This document shows positions 1 through 9,478 of a stretch of DNA of 64,000 nucleotides, piece after piece (the first letter of the stretch is position 1; the number at the start of each line of letters is the position of its first letter). The stretch covers positions 124,001-188,000 of the forward strand of contig NZ_JOEH01000013.1 in assembly GCF_000719095.1 (NCBI RefSeq), written 5' to 3'. The stretch comes from Streptacidiphilus jeojiense (GTDB taxonomy: Bacteria; Actinomycetota; Actinomycetes; Streptomycetales; Streptomycetaceae). Below the pieces are notes generated by a model. That model saw nothing but the letters and a program-made list of their open reading frames with translations. It made no database searches and was not told where the DNA came from. The position numbers were made by a program, and so were the translations under genes.

Positions 1-1830
1 CAGGGCTCCGCCGACATCGCCACGGCCGCCGACTACGTCGCCGCGGAGGCCGAACGGGCCGGCCTGGTCGACGTCGAGGTGCTGGACTTCCCCGCGGACG
101 GCAGGACCTCCTGGTGGACCTTCACCGCCCCGGGATCCTGGACCCCGCGTTCGGCGCGGCTGTGGATCGGGGACGGGGCGCCGCTGGTCGCCTACCCCGC
201 CCAGCCCTACGGTCTGGCGGCCGGATCGGCGGCTGCCGACCTACCAGCCGCGCCGCTGGCCCTTGCGGAGCAAGGGAATTGGCCGGTGGGCGCGGTGGTG
301 CTGGTGGACTCGCCGGAGCGGCTCGGCCCCGGTCTCTTCGCCCGGCTGCGGGACGAAGGTGCCAAGGGCTTCTGCGTGGTCACCCACCCGGATCGCCCCG
401 ACCAGGTGGGTCGCGTCGAACTCCCGGTCGGCGGAGCCCTGTTCGGCTTCAGTGTGACGGTTGCTCAGATCGAGCGGCTGCGGACGGCGCAGCGGCGCGG
501 CGAGCCGGTCAGGGTGCTCGTCGACGTCGACACCGCGCCGCGTCGGATGCCGGTGGTGGTCGCCCGGACACCGGCCGGCGCCGGTGGGCGGGCGGAGGGA
601 CCGGGCGTGCTGCTCGGCGCCCACCTGTGCCACCCCTCGCCCGGCGCCAATGACAACGCCTCCGGCGTCGCGGCCTCGCTCGCGGCGGGAGAGGTACTGG
701 CGCGCCGTGCGCTGCGCTCTCCGGTGCGGTTCGTCTGGGCGCCCGAGTTCGTCGGGCTGGCCGCCTATGTCCACCGGGAGGTCGAACTGGGCAGGCCGCT
801 GCCGGTGGCGGCGGTCAATCTCGACATGGTCGGCGAGGACCAGCGGCGCTGCGGCGGTCCGCTGATCGTCGAGCACGGGCCCGAGTACCTGCCGCACTTC
901 CTCAACGCGCTGGTCGAGGCGTGCGTCCGGGCGCTGCCGCCCGCCGCCCGCTCCTACAGCGGCGCCGTCGGCTGCGACACCTGGGCCTGGCGGGCCACGC
1001 CCTTCGTCGGCGCCTCGGACCACGCCGTCCTCGCCGACCGGGCGATCGGCTGCCCCGCCGTGCAGCTGGGCCACTGGCCGGACCGGTTCAACCACTCCAG
1101 CGCGGACACCCTGGACAAGGTCGACCCGGACGAGCTGCGCCGGGCCGCCACCGTCGCCGCCGCCGCGCTGGCAGTGGTGGCCGGGGCGGACGCGCTCGGG
1201 CCGGTGACGGGTGCGGGAGAGCTGCTGGCCGGCCTGGTCAGCCGCTGGACGGCCGAGCGGATGACGGCCTGCCTGCCGCCGGGTGCCGACCGCCACGCGG
1301 CTGACCGGCTGGCCCGCCGTCGGCACTACGGCCAGGCCGCCCTGCGGACCCTGTTGCCGCTGGGCGCGGACCCCGGCCTGCTGGACGGCCACGCCCGGTG
1401 GTTGGAGCAGCTGCACAGCACGCTGTCGGCCGCGCTGCCCGGCGCGCCGCAGCCGAACGGGCCCGGGCACGAACCGGAACCGCCCGGCCCGGCCCTGGTC
1501 CGGGGCTGGTCCGGGCCGTTCAACCTGCGGGCGCTGATCGGGGCGGTCACCGAGCAGGACCGCAGCTGGTTCCTGGACGAGTCGCTGCGGGACCGGGGCG
1601 GCTTCTACGCCCGCGCCATGGCACTGGCCCAGAGCATCGACGGCCGCGCCGACGCGGCGGAGGTGGTCCGTACGGCCGAGCTCGACTCGGGCCTGGTCCT
1701 CGGCCGGGCCTTCGGCCCGCGCTTCCTGGCGGCGATGGTCCGATCCGGCTGGGCCGTCGAGGCGACGCCCGGGACCGAAGCGGCGGCAGAGGTAGGGGCG
1801 GAGATGACGGCAGGGGTGGCGACGGAGTGA
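1..1830 (+). CDS. M28-like zinc aminopeptidase (DUF4910 type), 5' end missing
   Basis: The frame is open from the first base, so the true start lies upstream of the window; the internal GTG at 79 is not a convincing start. Motifs fit an M28-like metallopeptidase fold: LLGAHLCHPSPGANDNASG (zinc His and Asp region), NLDMVGED, SDHAVLAD and a final FNHSSADTLDKVD. The family cleaves N-terminal residues using one or two zinc ions; DUF4910 members are known mostly from secondary-metabolism neighbourhoods. A C-terminal helical extension of about 200 residues follows the peptidase core. The stop overlaps the GTG start of the next gene, so the two are probably translationally coupled. No signal peptide can be judged because the N-terminus is missing. 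The substrate is unknown. Confidence 0.8.
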   Translation, partial: QGSADIATAADYVAAEAERAGLVDVEVLDFPADGRTSWWTFTAPGSWTPRSARLWIGDGAPLVAYPAQPYGLAAGSAAADLPAAPLALAEQGNWPVGAVVLVDSPERLGPGLFARLRDEGAKGFCVVTHPDRPDQVGRVELPVGGALFGFSVTVAQIERLRTAQRRGEPVRVLVDVDTAPRRMPVVVARTPAGAGGRAEGPGVLLGAHLCHPSPGANDNASGVAASLAAGEVLARRALRSPVRFVWAPEFVGLAAYVHREVELGRPLPVAAVNLDMVGEDQRRCGGPLIVEHGPEYLPHFLNALVEACVRALPPAARSYSGAVGCDTWAWRATPFVGASDHAVLADRAIGCPAVQLGHWPDRFNHSSADTLDKVDPDELRRAATVAAAALAVVAGADALGPVTGAGELLAGLVSRWTAERMTACLPPGADRHAADRLARRRHYGQAALRTLLPLGADPGLLDGHARWLEQLHSTLSAALPGAPQPNGPGHEPEPPGPALVRGWSGPFNLRALIGAVTEQDRSWFLDESLRDRGGFYARAMALAQSIDGRADAAEVVRTAELDSGLVLGRAFGPRFLAAMVRSGWAVEATPGTEAAAEVGAEMTAGVATE

Positions 1831-2861
1831 ACGGCCGGCTGGAGATCGAGGTCGCCGAGGAGTTCGACAAGGTCGACCTGGAGGCCTGGACGGAGGTGGT
1901 CGGCGCCGCCGCCGCGCCGGTCCACTACACGCCCGCCTACCTGCGGGCCTACCAGGCCAGCCCGCTGAGCCCGTTCGGAGCGGTCCGCTATCTGACGGTG
2001 CGGGAGTCCGGCCGCCCGGTCGCGGTACTGCCCTGCTACCTGCAGGACCGCGGCGACCCCTACGGCGCCCTGGCCGGCGCCGGGCTGCCGGCCGGCCCCG
2101 GCCCGGCCCTGCTGGCGCACAACTGGTACTGCTACGACACCCGGGTCCCCATGGTGCCGCTGCCCGCCGAGCGCCGGGACCGGGTGCTGGACGCGACCCT
2201 GGACGCCCTGGCCGGGCAACGGCAGGCGGTCGGCGCTCCGCTCGCCGGTCTGGTCAACGTCGCCGGGCCGGACCCGGTCCTGGCCGCGGCCCGGCGCAGA
2301 GGGTGGCGGATCGCCCCCATCGTGGCCCGCTACCAGCTGCCGCTGGACGGGCTGCCGAGCTACGAGTCCTACCTGGTCACGCTGGGTAGCCGGACCCGGC
2401 GGACGATCCGCCAGTACCTGCGCCGGGCCGCCGACGCGGGGGTCACCACGTCGACCGAACGGCCGCACCCCGCGCTGCTGCGCACCGTCTGCACGCTGAG
2501 CCGGGAGACCGCCGCCAAGTACGGCAGCGCGGACATGTACCCCGAGCAGGCGTTCGTCGACTTCGTCATGGGCCTGGGCGAACACGCCCGGGTGGTCCGG
2601 GTCGACCACGGGGACCGGACCGTGGCCGCCGCCGTGGTGCTGCTGGACGCCGAACGGCTGCACATGTGGGTCGGCGGCACCAGCCATGCGACCGTCGCCA
2701 GCTTCAGCCCGAACTACCTGCTCTGGGCGACCGAGATCCGGACCGCGATCGAGTCCGGCCGGCAGTGCGTGGAAGGCGGCCGGAGCAACCGGCCGATGAA
2801 GGAACGGCACGGCATGCGGGAACTGACCCTCTACGCCTGCGTGACCGGGACCTGCGGCTAG
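1827..2861 (+). CDS. FemAB/GNAT-superfamily transferase
   Basis: 344 residues from the GTG that overlaps the preceding stop (GTGA). The fold type is suggested by the pattern of a short N-terminal half, PAVLPCYLQ-like strand-turn elements, and a C-terminal half with YESYLVTLGSRTRRTIRQYL, then RVDHGDRTVAAAVVLLD, YLLWATEIR and FVEGGRSN-like (CVEGGRSNRP) segments. These are typical of FemAB-like or BioF2-like acyltransferase domains that use acyl-CoA or aminoacyl-tRNA donors. The tight coupling to the M28-like peptidase implies a joint role, possibly the end of a longer operon that starts outside the window. The substrate cannot be predicted. The assignment to the GNAT superfamily is more secure than any specific activity. 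Confidence 0.7.
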   Translation: MNGRLEIEVAEEFDKVDLEAWTEVVGAAAAPVHYTPAYLRAYQASPLSPFGAVRYLTVRESGRPVAVLPCYLQDRGDPYGALAGAGLPAGPGPALLAHNWYCYDTRVPMVPLPAERRDRVLDATLDALAGQRQAVGAPLAGLVNVAGPDPVLAAARRRGWRIAPIVARYQLPLDGLPSYESYLVTLGSRTRRTIRQYLRRAADAGVTTSTERPHPALLRTVCTLSRETAAKYGSADMYPEQAFVDFVMGLGEHARVVRVDHGDRTVAAAVVLLDAERLHMWVGGTSHATVASFSPNYLLWATEIRTAIESGRQCVEGGRSNRPMKERHGMRELTLYACVTGTCG

Positions 2862-2878
2862 GTCCGGTCCGGAGGATC

Positions 2879-2884
2879 TAAGCT
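2879..2884 (+). promoter_or_regulatory. -10 box TAAGCT, probable leaderless promoter
   Basis: TAAGCT ends seven bases before the ATG at 2892, the spacing expected when transcription begins at or next to the start codon. No separate Shine-Dalgarno-to-start arrangement is needed. No clear -35 is seen. Confidence 0.45.
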
Positions 2885-2891
2885 GGAGCTC

Positions 2892-3593
2892 ATGCCGACC
2901 CTGCTGCTCGTCCGCCACGGCCGTTCCACCGCCAACTCCGCCGGGATCCTGGCCGGCTGGACCCCCGGTGTGGATCTTGACGCGCACGGTGAGCAGCAGG
3001 CCAAGCACCTGGCCGAGCGGCTCGCCGCAGTGCCGGTCAGCCAGGTGGTCAGCAGCCCGCTGGACCGCTGCCGGCAGACCCTCGCCCCGCTGCTGGCGGC
3101 CCGCCCCGAGCTGACCCAGCGGCTGGACGAGCGGCTCGGCGAGTGCCGCTACGGCGACTGGACCGGACGGCCGCTGGCCGAGCTGGCCGGCGAGCCGCTG
3201 TGGAAGACGGTGCAGGCGCACCCCTCCGCCGCGGTGTTCCCGGGACCCGAGGGCGAGTCCCTGCGCGAGCTCAGCCACCGCGCGGTGGAGAGCGTCCGCG
3301 AGTGGGACGCCGAGGTCGAGCACGAGCACGGCCCCGACGCGGTGTGGCTGGCCTGCAGCCACGGCGACGTGATCAAGACCATCGTCGCCGACGCGCTGGG
3401 CCTGCACCTGGACAACTTCCAGCGGATCTCGGTCGAGCCCTGCTCGGTCACCGTCATCCGCTACACCCCGCACCGCCCCTTCCTGCTGCGCCTCGGCGAC
3501 ACCGGCGACCTCAGCGGTTTCGCGCCCAGCACCGACAAGCCGGCGGCCCCGGCCGGCGACGCCGTGGTCGGTGGCGACACCGGGGTGAGGTGA
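2892..3593 (+). CDS. histidine phosphatase family protein (MSMEG_4193 type)
   Basis: 233 residues. The N-terminal LLVRHGRSTAN is the phosphohistidine RHG motif of the phosphoglycerate-mutase-like branch, and the second catalytic His lies in LACSHGDVIKTI. LGECRYGDWTGRPL is the usual acidic loop. The protein is cytosolic, with no signal or membrane segment, and its C-terminal 35 residues are Gly/Ala/Pro-rich. It is followed by a DUF3090 gene and a SCO1664-family gene, a trio that recurs in actinobacteria, often close to mshC as here. The substrate of this phosphatase is unknown. The ATG start is supported by the -10 box at 2879. Confidence 0.88.
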   Translation: MPTLLLVRHGRSTANSAGILAGWTPGVDLDAHGEQQAKHLAERLAAVPVSQVVSSPLDRCRQTLAPLLAARPELTQRLDERLGECRYGDWTGRPLAELAGEPLWKTVQAHPSAAVFPGPEGESLRELSHRAVESVREWDAEVEHEHGPDAVWLACSHGDVIKTIVADALGLHLDNFQRISVEPCSVTVIRYTPHRPFLLRLGDTGDLSGFAPSTDKPAAPAGDAVVGGDTGVR

Positions 3594-3652
3594 CCTCCGC
3601 GCCGGATAGGTAGGGTTGGATCGAACAGCGACGACCAGATCTGGAGCAAGCC

Positions 3653-4237
3653 GTGCCCCGCCAGGTGTTCTTCTACGATCCGCCCGAGCGATTCGTGGCC
3701 GGTACGGTCGGCGAACCCGGTCAGCGTGCCTTCTACCTCCAGGCCAGCGCCCGCGGCCGGGTGACCAGCGTGCTCCTGGAGAAGACCCAGGTGGCGGCGC
3801 TCGCCGAGCGGGTCGAGGAGCTGCTGGACGAGGTGGTCCGGCGCAGCGGCGGCAGCACCGCCGTACCGGCGGTCGCGCCCGCCGAGATGATCGACAGCGC
3901 CCCGCTGGACATGCCCGTGGTGGAGGAGTTCCGCGTCGGCACCATGGCCCTGGCCTGGGACGAGTCCATCGACCGGCTGATCGTCGAGGCCCAGGCGCTG
4001 ATCGAGGTCGACCCCGAGGGCGAGCTGGACGGCGACCCCGACGAGCAGGACCTGTTCGAGGACGACGAGAACGGGCCGCCGATGCTGCGGGTCCGCCTCA
4101 GCGGTGCCATGGCCAGGGTGTTCGCCAAGCGCGCGCTGGAACTGGTCTCGGCCGGCCGGCCGCCGTGCCCGTTCTGCAGCCTTCCGCTGGACCCGCAGGG
4201 GCATGTGTGCCCCCGTCAGAACGGATACCGGCGCTGA
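3653..4237 (+). CDS. DUF3090 family protein
   Basis: 194 residues from GTG, with GGAG about nine bases upstream. This is a conserved actinobacterial family of unknown function. The N-terminus (MPRQVFFYDPPERFVAGTVG) is characteristic. The C-terminus carries a treble-clef-like CPFC...HVCPRQNG motif with four residues (C, C, H, C) that could bind zinc. The middle is acidic (DPEGELDGDPDEQDLFEDDE). The gene sits between the histidine phosphatase and the SCO1664-family gene, and its last codons overlap the probable start region of the latter. The conserved trio suggests a shared pathway. No enzymatic function can be read from the sequence. Confidence 0.88.
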   Translation: MPRQVFFYDPPERFVAGTVGEPGQRAFYLQASARGRVTSVLLEKTQVAALAERVEELLDEVVRRSGGSTAVPAVAPAEMIDSAPLDMPVVEEFRVGTMALAWDESIDRLIVEAQALIEVDPEGELDGDPDEQDLFEDDENGPPMLRVRLSGAMARVFAKRALELVSAGRPPCPFCSLPLDPQGHVCPRQNGYRR

Positions 4238-5082
4238 GCACTCCGCAGGCGGAGGCGCCCGACGCCGACCCCGTCGCCTCCGCCGCCCTCGCCGCCGACC
4301 CCGAGCGCGCGCTTGCCCTGCTGCGCGGCGGTGAGCTGCAGATCCACGGGCAGCTCACCGAGGCCTCCAACGGCGTCTTCTACTGCACCGTCAGCGACGG
4401 CGCGGAGCAGGCCGTAGCCGTCTACAAGCCGGTCCGCGGCGAACGCCCGCTGTGGGACTTCCCCGACGGCACCCTGGCCGGCCGCGAGGTCGCCGCCTAC
4501 CTGGTCGCCGCCGCGACCGGCTGGGGCCTGGTGCCGCCCACGGTGCTGCGGGACGGCCCGCTCGGCGAGGGCATGTGCCAGATCTGGGTGGAGTCCGACC
4601 CCGACGCCCAGCTGCTGGCGCTGCAGGACGCGCAGGAGCCGGCCGAGGGCTGGCGCGCCATCGGCCGTGCGGACGTCGGCGGCGGCCGGACGGCCCTGCT
4701 GGTGCATGCCGAGGACCCCCGGCTGCGCCGGCTGGCGGTGCTGGACGCGGTCATCAACAACGCCGACCGCAAGGGCGGCCATCTGCTGCCCGCGGTCGAC
4801 GGCCGGCTCTACGGCATCGACCACGGCGTCACCTTCGCGGTTCCGGGCAAGCTCCGTACCCTGCTCTGGGGTTGGGCCGGCGAGCCGCTGGACCAGGAGG
4901 CCGTCGCCGCGCTCACGGGCCTGGCCGACCGGCTCAAGGGGCCGCTCGCCGAGGAACTCGCACCGCTGCTCACCGCCGCCGAGATCGACGCCCTGCGCGA
5001 GCGCGTCGCCGAACTGCTGGCCAGCGGCCTGCACCCGGTCCCCTCCGGCGACTGGCCGGCCGTACCCTGGCCGCCGATCTGA
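4207..5082 (+). CDS. SCO1664-family PI3/PI4-kinase-like protein
   Basis: About 291 residues if started at GTG 4207, which has AGGGG six bases upstream and overlaps the end of the DUF3090 gene in another frame. A shorter form starting near the CTG at 4234 (overlapping the DUF3090 stop) is possible, so the start is uncertain. Kinase-like signatures are visible: VAVYKPVRGERPLWDFPDG (Lys in a beta strand), DAVINNADRKGGHLL (catalytic-loop-like D..NADRK) and GIDHGVTF (metal-binding Asp). These fit the PI3/PI4-kinase-type fold assigned to this actinobacterial family. The biological substrate is not known. It is the third member of the conserved histidine phosphatase / DUF3090 / SCO1664 trio. Confidence 0.82.
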   Translation: MPPSERIPALSTPQAEAPDADPVASAALAADPERALALLRGGELQIHGQLTEASNGVFYCTVSDGAEQAVAVYKPVRGERPLWDFPDGTLAGREVAAYLVAAATGWGLVPPTVLRDGPLGEGMCQIWVESDPDAQLLALQDAQEPAEGWRAIGRADVGGGRTALLVHAEDPRLRRLAVLDAVINNADRKGGHLLPAVDGRLYGIDHGVTFAVPGKLRTLLWGWAGEPLDQEAVAALTGLADRLKGPLAEELAPLLTAAEIDALRERVAELLASGLHPVPSGDWPAVPWPPI

Positions 5083-5110
5083 CGGTTCCTGAGTGATTCT
5101 GAAAGATTTA

Positions 5111-5140
5111 TTGACGTTCTCTGTGAGGTACTGCTCTACT
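5111..5140 (+). promoter_or_regulatory. candidate vegetative promoter for the GH35 gene
   Basis: TTGACG at 5111-5116 and TCTACT at 5135-5140 are separated by 18 bases, resembling a housekeeping sigma-factor promoter, in an unusually AT-rich 116-base gap. It would give a leader of about 50 bases ahead of the GH35 start. GGAG at 5189-5192 is the ribosome-binding site. Confidence 0.4.
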
Positions 5141-5198
5141 CCGTTGAGTTCGGAACGTTCTGCCACCCGCGAACCTTCGACCTCTGCTGGAGCAGTAG

Positions 5199-8100
5199 AT
5201 GCCGCATCGCACCTCCAGAACCCTCGTCGCGGTGGCCGCAGCCATCGCGGCCGCCACCGCAGGACTCAGCCTCCCCGCCGCCGCCCACGCCGCCGCCCCC
5301 GCGGCCACCGCTGACGTCGCGGTCCAGGCCGCCGTCGCCAAGACCCCCACCCCGCACACCGTCAGCTACGACGGCTACTCGCTGATGATCGACGGCAAGC
5401 GGACCTACGTCTGGTCCGGCGAGTTCCACTACAGCCGCCTCCCCAGCCCCTCGCTCTGGCTGGACGTGCTGCAGAAGATGAAGGCGGCCGGCTTCAACGC
5501 CGTGTCGATCTACTTCGACTGGGCCTACCACTCGCCCAAGCAGGGCGTCTATGACTTCTCCGGGGTTCGCGACGTCGACCACCTGCTGGACCTGGCCGCC
5601 CAGGTCGGCATCTACGTCATCGCCCGCCCCGGCCCGTACATCAACGCCGAGGTCGACAGCGGCGGCTTCCCGGCCTGGCTGAACACCCTGCCGGGCAAGG
5701 ACCGCAGCACCGACCCGACCTACCTGGCCGCCGCCGACGAGTGGCTCAGCCGTATCGACGCGATCCTGGCCCGGCACCAACTCACCAACGGCACCGGCAC
5801 GGTGATCGCCTATCAGGTGGAGAACGAGTTCTACGACGGCTCCACCGCCGGCCGCGCCTACATGACCCACCTGGAGGACAAGGCTCGCGCCGACGGCATC
5901 ACCGTGCCGCTGACCGGCAACAACAACGGCACCTTCAACAGCGGCGCCGGAGCCCTGGACATCGACGGGGCCGACTCCTACCCGCAGGGCTTCAACTGCT
6001 CCAACCCGACGTCCTGGAAGGGCGTCCCGGACATCTCCTACGACCACGTCGCCGGAAAGCCGCTGTACACCGCGGAGTTCCAGGGCGGCTCGTTCGACCC
6101 CTGGGGCGGCCCCGGCTACGCCAAGTGCGGCCAGCTGACCGGCGCCGACTTCGCCAGTGTCTTCTACAAGAACAACATCGCCGTCGGCGCCACCATGCAG
6201 AGCTTCTACATGACCTACGGCGGCACCTCCTGGGGCTGGCAGGCCGACCCCTCCCAGGTGTACACCTCCTACGACTACGGCGCGGCCATCTCCGAGGACC
6301 GCCAGCTCACCGCCAAGTACCAGCAGGACAAGCTGATCGGCTACTTCCTGCAGAGCGTCACCCCGATCACCAAGACCGACAGCCTGGCCGCGGCCCCGAC
6401 CGACAACGCGGCCATCGTCGACACCGCCCGGATCAACCCGGACGACGGCACCCAGTTCCATGTGCTGCGGCACGCCAACTCCACGGCGACCAGCACCGAT
6501 TCCACCCACATCGCGATCGACCTGGGCGCGCACGCCGGCTACAGCTACGACGACACCGCCACCCAGCTGCAGTACTCCGGAAGTTGGTCGCACGTCGGCT
6601 CCGAGCAGAGCTACACCAGTGGCGAGTACCAGCGCACCGAGTCCTTCACCAGCACCGCGGGCGACAGCGTCAGCATCCCCTTCACCGGCACCGCGATCCA
6701 CTGGATCGCCTCCAAGGCCGCCAACCACGGCCTGGCCGACGTCTACCTGGACGGCACCAAGGTCGCCACCGTCGACGGCTACGCGGCGAGCACCGCCAAC
6801 CAGCAGATCCAGTACTCGGCCTCGGGCCTCAGCGACGGGGCGCACACCCTGAAGATCGTGGCGACCGGCCAGAAGGACGCCGCCGCCACCGGCACCTTCG
6901 TCTCGGTCGACGCCGTCGACCTGCCCACCCCCGGGGCCAGGTACTACCCCACCGTCCCGCAGCAGCCGGGCACCCAACTGACCTTCGCCGGGCGCGACTC
7001 CAAGACGATCGTGGCCAACTACAAGCTCGGTGCCAGCCAGTTGCAGTACTCCACCTCGGAGATCATGACCCAGGCCGAGATCGGCGGCCGGGACGTCGCG
7101 GTCCTCTACGGACGGCAGGGTCAGGACGGCGAGACCGTCCTCAACTACCAGCAGCAGCCCACCGTCCAGGTCCTCTCCGGCACCGTGCAGAGCACCTGGG
7201 ACGCGAGCACCGGCGACCTGCGGCTGAACTACGTCCACGACGGACTGGCCCGGGTGCTGATCACCGGCGGGGCCCGGCCGCTGCTCCTGCTGCTGGGCAC
7301 CGACCAGACCGCCGAGCAGTTCTGGCAGGCGCAGACGTCGTCAGGACCGGTCCTGGTCTACGGCAGCGACCTGCTGCGGACCGCGACCGCCGGCACCGAG
7401 GGACGCGGGCAGCTCGACCTGACCGGGGACAGCGCCTCGGCCCAACCGGTCGAGGTCTTCGCCGACCCGGCCGTCACCGGCACCATCACCTGGAACGGCA
7501 AGCGGCTGCAGACCAGGGCGACCAGCAGCGGCTCCGAGCTGAGCACCCTGCCCGGCGCCGCCGCGGTGACCCTGCCGACGCTCACCGACTGGAAGCACAC
7601 CCAGGAGTCCCCGGAGTCCCAGCCCGGCTTCGACGACTCCAGCTGGCAGGTGGCCGACAAGGCGACCTCCAACAGCACCACCACCCCGGCGACCCTGCCG
7701 GTGCTCTTCGCCGACGACTACGGCTTCCACCACGGCGACGTCTGGTACCGGGGCCGCTTCAAGGGCTCCAGCACGGCGACCGGGATCACCCTGTCGGCGA
7801 TCACCGGCAAGGCCGGCGTCTACTCCGTCTGGCTCAACGGCACCTTCCTGGGCAGCAGCAGCCCCAACAACGGCGGCACCACCTCGCAGACCTTCGCCTT
7901 CCCGGCCGGGGCGCTGAAGGCCGGCGCCGACAACGAGGTCTCGGTGCTGGTCGAGAACATGGGCCACAACGAGGACTACAGCGAGGCCAACAGCAACAAG
8001 GAGGCACGCGGGCTGATCGGCGCGGTCGTCGCCGGCTCCCCGCTGACCACGCTCAGCTGGCGGATCCAGGGATCGAGCGGCGGCGAGGACCTGGTCGACC

Positions 8101-9362
8101 CGGTGCGCGGCGCCCTGAACACCGGCGGCCTCTACGGCGAGCGGGCCGGCTGGAGCCTGCCCGGCTTCAAGGACAGCTCCTGGTCCACCGTCAGCCTGCC
8201 CACCAGCGACACCACCCCGGGGGTCTCCTGGTACCGCACCACCGCGACGCTGGACCTGCCCAAGGGCCAGGACACCTCGGTCGGCCTGCAGATCACCGAC
8301 GACGCCTCGCGGCACTACCGGGCGCTGATCTACGTCAACGGCTGGCAGCTCGGCCGCTACGTCAACGACGTGGGTCCGCAGCACGTCTTCCCGATCCCCA
8401 ACGGCATCCTCAAGGCCGACGGCGCCAACACCATCGCCATCGCGGTCTGGAACACCGACGGCAGCACCGGGGGCCTGGGCGACGTCTCCCTGGTGAACCT
8501 CGGCACCACCGCCTCCTCGCTGCGGACCGCGACGGTGGACAGCCCCCGCTACGACGCCGCCACCTACGCCCAGCCCAAGGCCCACCGGGCCACCGTCACC
8601 CTGGACGCCCCGGACACCGCGGCACCGGGCGCCGGCTACCCGGTCACCGCGACCTTCGCGGTGCCGACCGGAGCGCCCGCGGCCACCGCGGTCGAGCTGG
8701 GGCTGACCCTCCCGAGCGGCTGGACCGCCCAGCCGACCGGCACGGTCAGCGCGAAGAAGGTCGCCGGCGGCAGCACCCTCACCGGCAGCTGGACGGTCAC
8801 CGCGCCGGCCGCCACCCTGCCCGCGTTCTCCCAGCTCACGGCGGTGGCCGACTACCACCAGCAGGGCAGGTCGCAGCAGCTCGACGACGTCAGGAACGTG
8901 CGCGCGGTGCCGGTGGCACCCACCGCGGACACCGACGTCAGCGCGCTGCCGTTCTTCACCTCCTCCAACGGCTGGGGCCCGGTGGAACGCAACACCAGCA
9001 ACGGCGAGCAGGCCGCCGGGGACGGCAAGCCGATCACCATCGGCGGCCAGGTCTACGCCTCCGGACTGGGCACCAACGCGGTCAGCGACGTCGGGATCTA
9101 CCTCGGCGGCCACTGCACCCGCTTCACCGCCACGGTGGGCGTGGACGCCGAGGCCGGCACTGCCGGAACGGTCACCTTCAGCGTCCTCGCCGACGGCCGC
9201 ACCCTGGTCACCACCCCGGTGCTCAAGGGCGGCGGTGCGACGGTCTCCATCGACGTCGACACCACCGGCGCCCAGCTGCTGGACCTGGTGGTCGGCGACG
9301 GCGGTGACGGCAACGGCAACGACCACGCCGACTGGGCCGACGCCAAGGTGGTCTGCAGCTGA
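5199..9362 (+). CDS. secreted GH35 beta-galactosidase, multidomain
   Basis: 1387 residues. An N-terminal signal peptide of about 30 residues has a basic start, a long Ala-rich core and cleavage near AHA-AA. The GH35 catalytic barrel spans roughly residues 50-395. By alignment to the human GLB1 motifs, the acid/base is E210 in YQVENEF and the nucleophile is E293 in YTAEFQGG. Next come a carbohydrate-binding-like jelly roll (about 455-580), a BetaGal domain 2 (about 585-680), two galactose-binding jelly rolls (about 800-880 and 985-1075), a NEW3/NPCBM-associated domain (about 1147-1215) and an NPCBM domain to the end. It should remove terminal beta-galactose from polysaccharides or glycoconjugates outside the cell. 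No sugar transporter or regulator is adjacent. Confidence 0.93.
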   Translation: MPHRTSRTLVAVAAAIAAATAGLSLPAAAHAAAPAATADVAVQAAVAKTPTPHTVSYDGYSLMIDGKRTYVWSGEFHYSRLPSPSLWLDVLQKMKAAGFNAVSIYFDWAYHSPKQGVYDFSGVRDVDHLLDLAAQVGIYVIARPGPYINAEVDSGGFPAWLNTLPGKDRSTDPTYLAAADEWLSRIDAILARHQLTNGTGTVIAYQVENEFYDGSTAGRAYMTHLEDKARADGITVPLTGNNNGTFNSGAGALDIDGADSYPQGFNCSNPTSWKGVPDISYDHVAGKPLYTAEFQGGSFDPWGGPGYAKCGQLTGADFASVFYKNNIAVGATMQSFYMTYGGTSWGWQADPSQVYTSYDYGAAISEDRQLTAKYQQDKLIGYFLQSVTPITKTDSLAAAPTDNAAIVDTARINPDDGTQFHVLRHANSTATSTDSTHIAIDLGAHAGYSYDDTATQLQYSGSWSHVGSEQSYTSGEYQRTESFTSTAGDSVSIPFTGTAIHWIASKAANHGLADVYLDGTKVATVDGYAASTANQQIQYSASGLSDGAHTLKIVATGQKDAAATGTFVSVDAVDLPTPGARYYPTVPQQPGTQLTFAGRDSKTIVANYKLGASQLQYSTSEIMTQAEIGGRDVAVLYGRQGQDGETVLNYQQQPTVQVLSGTVQSTWDASTGDLRLNYVHDGLARVLITGGARPLLLLLGTDQTAEQFWQAQTSSGPVLVYGSDLLRTATAGTEGRGQLDLTGDSASAQPVEVFADPAVTGTITWNGKRLQTRATSSGSELSTLPGAAAVTLPTLTDWKHTQESPESQPGFDDSSWQVADKATSNSTTTPATLPVLFADDYGFHHGDVWYRGRFKGSSTATGITLSAITGKAGVYSVWLNGTFLGSSSPNNGGTTSQTFAFPAGALKAGADNEVSVLVENMGHNEDYSEANSNKEARGLIGAVVAGSPLTTLSWRIQGSSGGEDLVDPVRGALNTGGLYGERAGWSLPGFKDSSWSTVSLPTSDTTPGVSWYRTTATLDLPKGQDTSVGLQITDDASRHYRALIYVNGWQLGRYVNDVGPQHVFPIPNGILKADGANTIAIAVWNTDGSTGGLGDVSLVNLGTTASSLRTATVDSPRYDAATYAQPKAHRATVTLDAPDTAAPGAGYPVTATFAVPTGAPAATAVELGLTLPSGWTAQPTGTVSAKKVAGGSTLTGSWTVTAPAATLPAFSQLTAVADYHQQGRSQQLDDVRNVRAVPVAPTADTDVSALPFFTSSNGWGPVERNTSNGEQAAGDGKPITIGGQVYASGLGTNAVSDVGIYLGGHCTRFTATVGVDAEAGTAGTVTFSVLADGRTLVTTPVLKGGGATVSIDVDTTGAQLLDLVVGDGGDGNGNDHADWADAKVVCS

Positions 9363-9385
9363 CCCGACCAGGTCCGGGGCAGGTA

Positions 9386-9415
9386 GGCGGGCGACCGGGG
9401 GACCGGCTGCCCGCC
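9386..9415 (+). terminator. stem-loop after the GH35 gene
   Basis: GGCGGGC (9386-9392) pairs with GCCCGCC (9409-9415) around a 16-base loop, 24 bases after the stop. There is no T-run, as is common for terminators in high-GC actinobacteria. Confidence 0.4.
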
Positions 9416-9465
9416 TCCCGCACGCCCTCCCGGAGGCACTGGTGCGAAGATCACATCCGGCCGGT

Positions 9466-9471
9466 TAGAGT
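9466..9471 (+). promoter_or_regulatory. -10 box TAGAGT of mshC, probable leaderless promoter
   Basis: TAGAGT ends seven bases before the mshC ATG at 9479. The placement predicts transcription starting at the initiation codon. Confidence 0.45.
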
Positions 9472-9478
9472 CATCCGT

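Noticed and set aside
5136..7238. 700-codon open frame on the minus strand
   Set aside because: Antisense shadow of the GH35 gene; Val/Gly-rich low-complexity translation with no family features.
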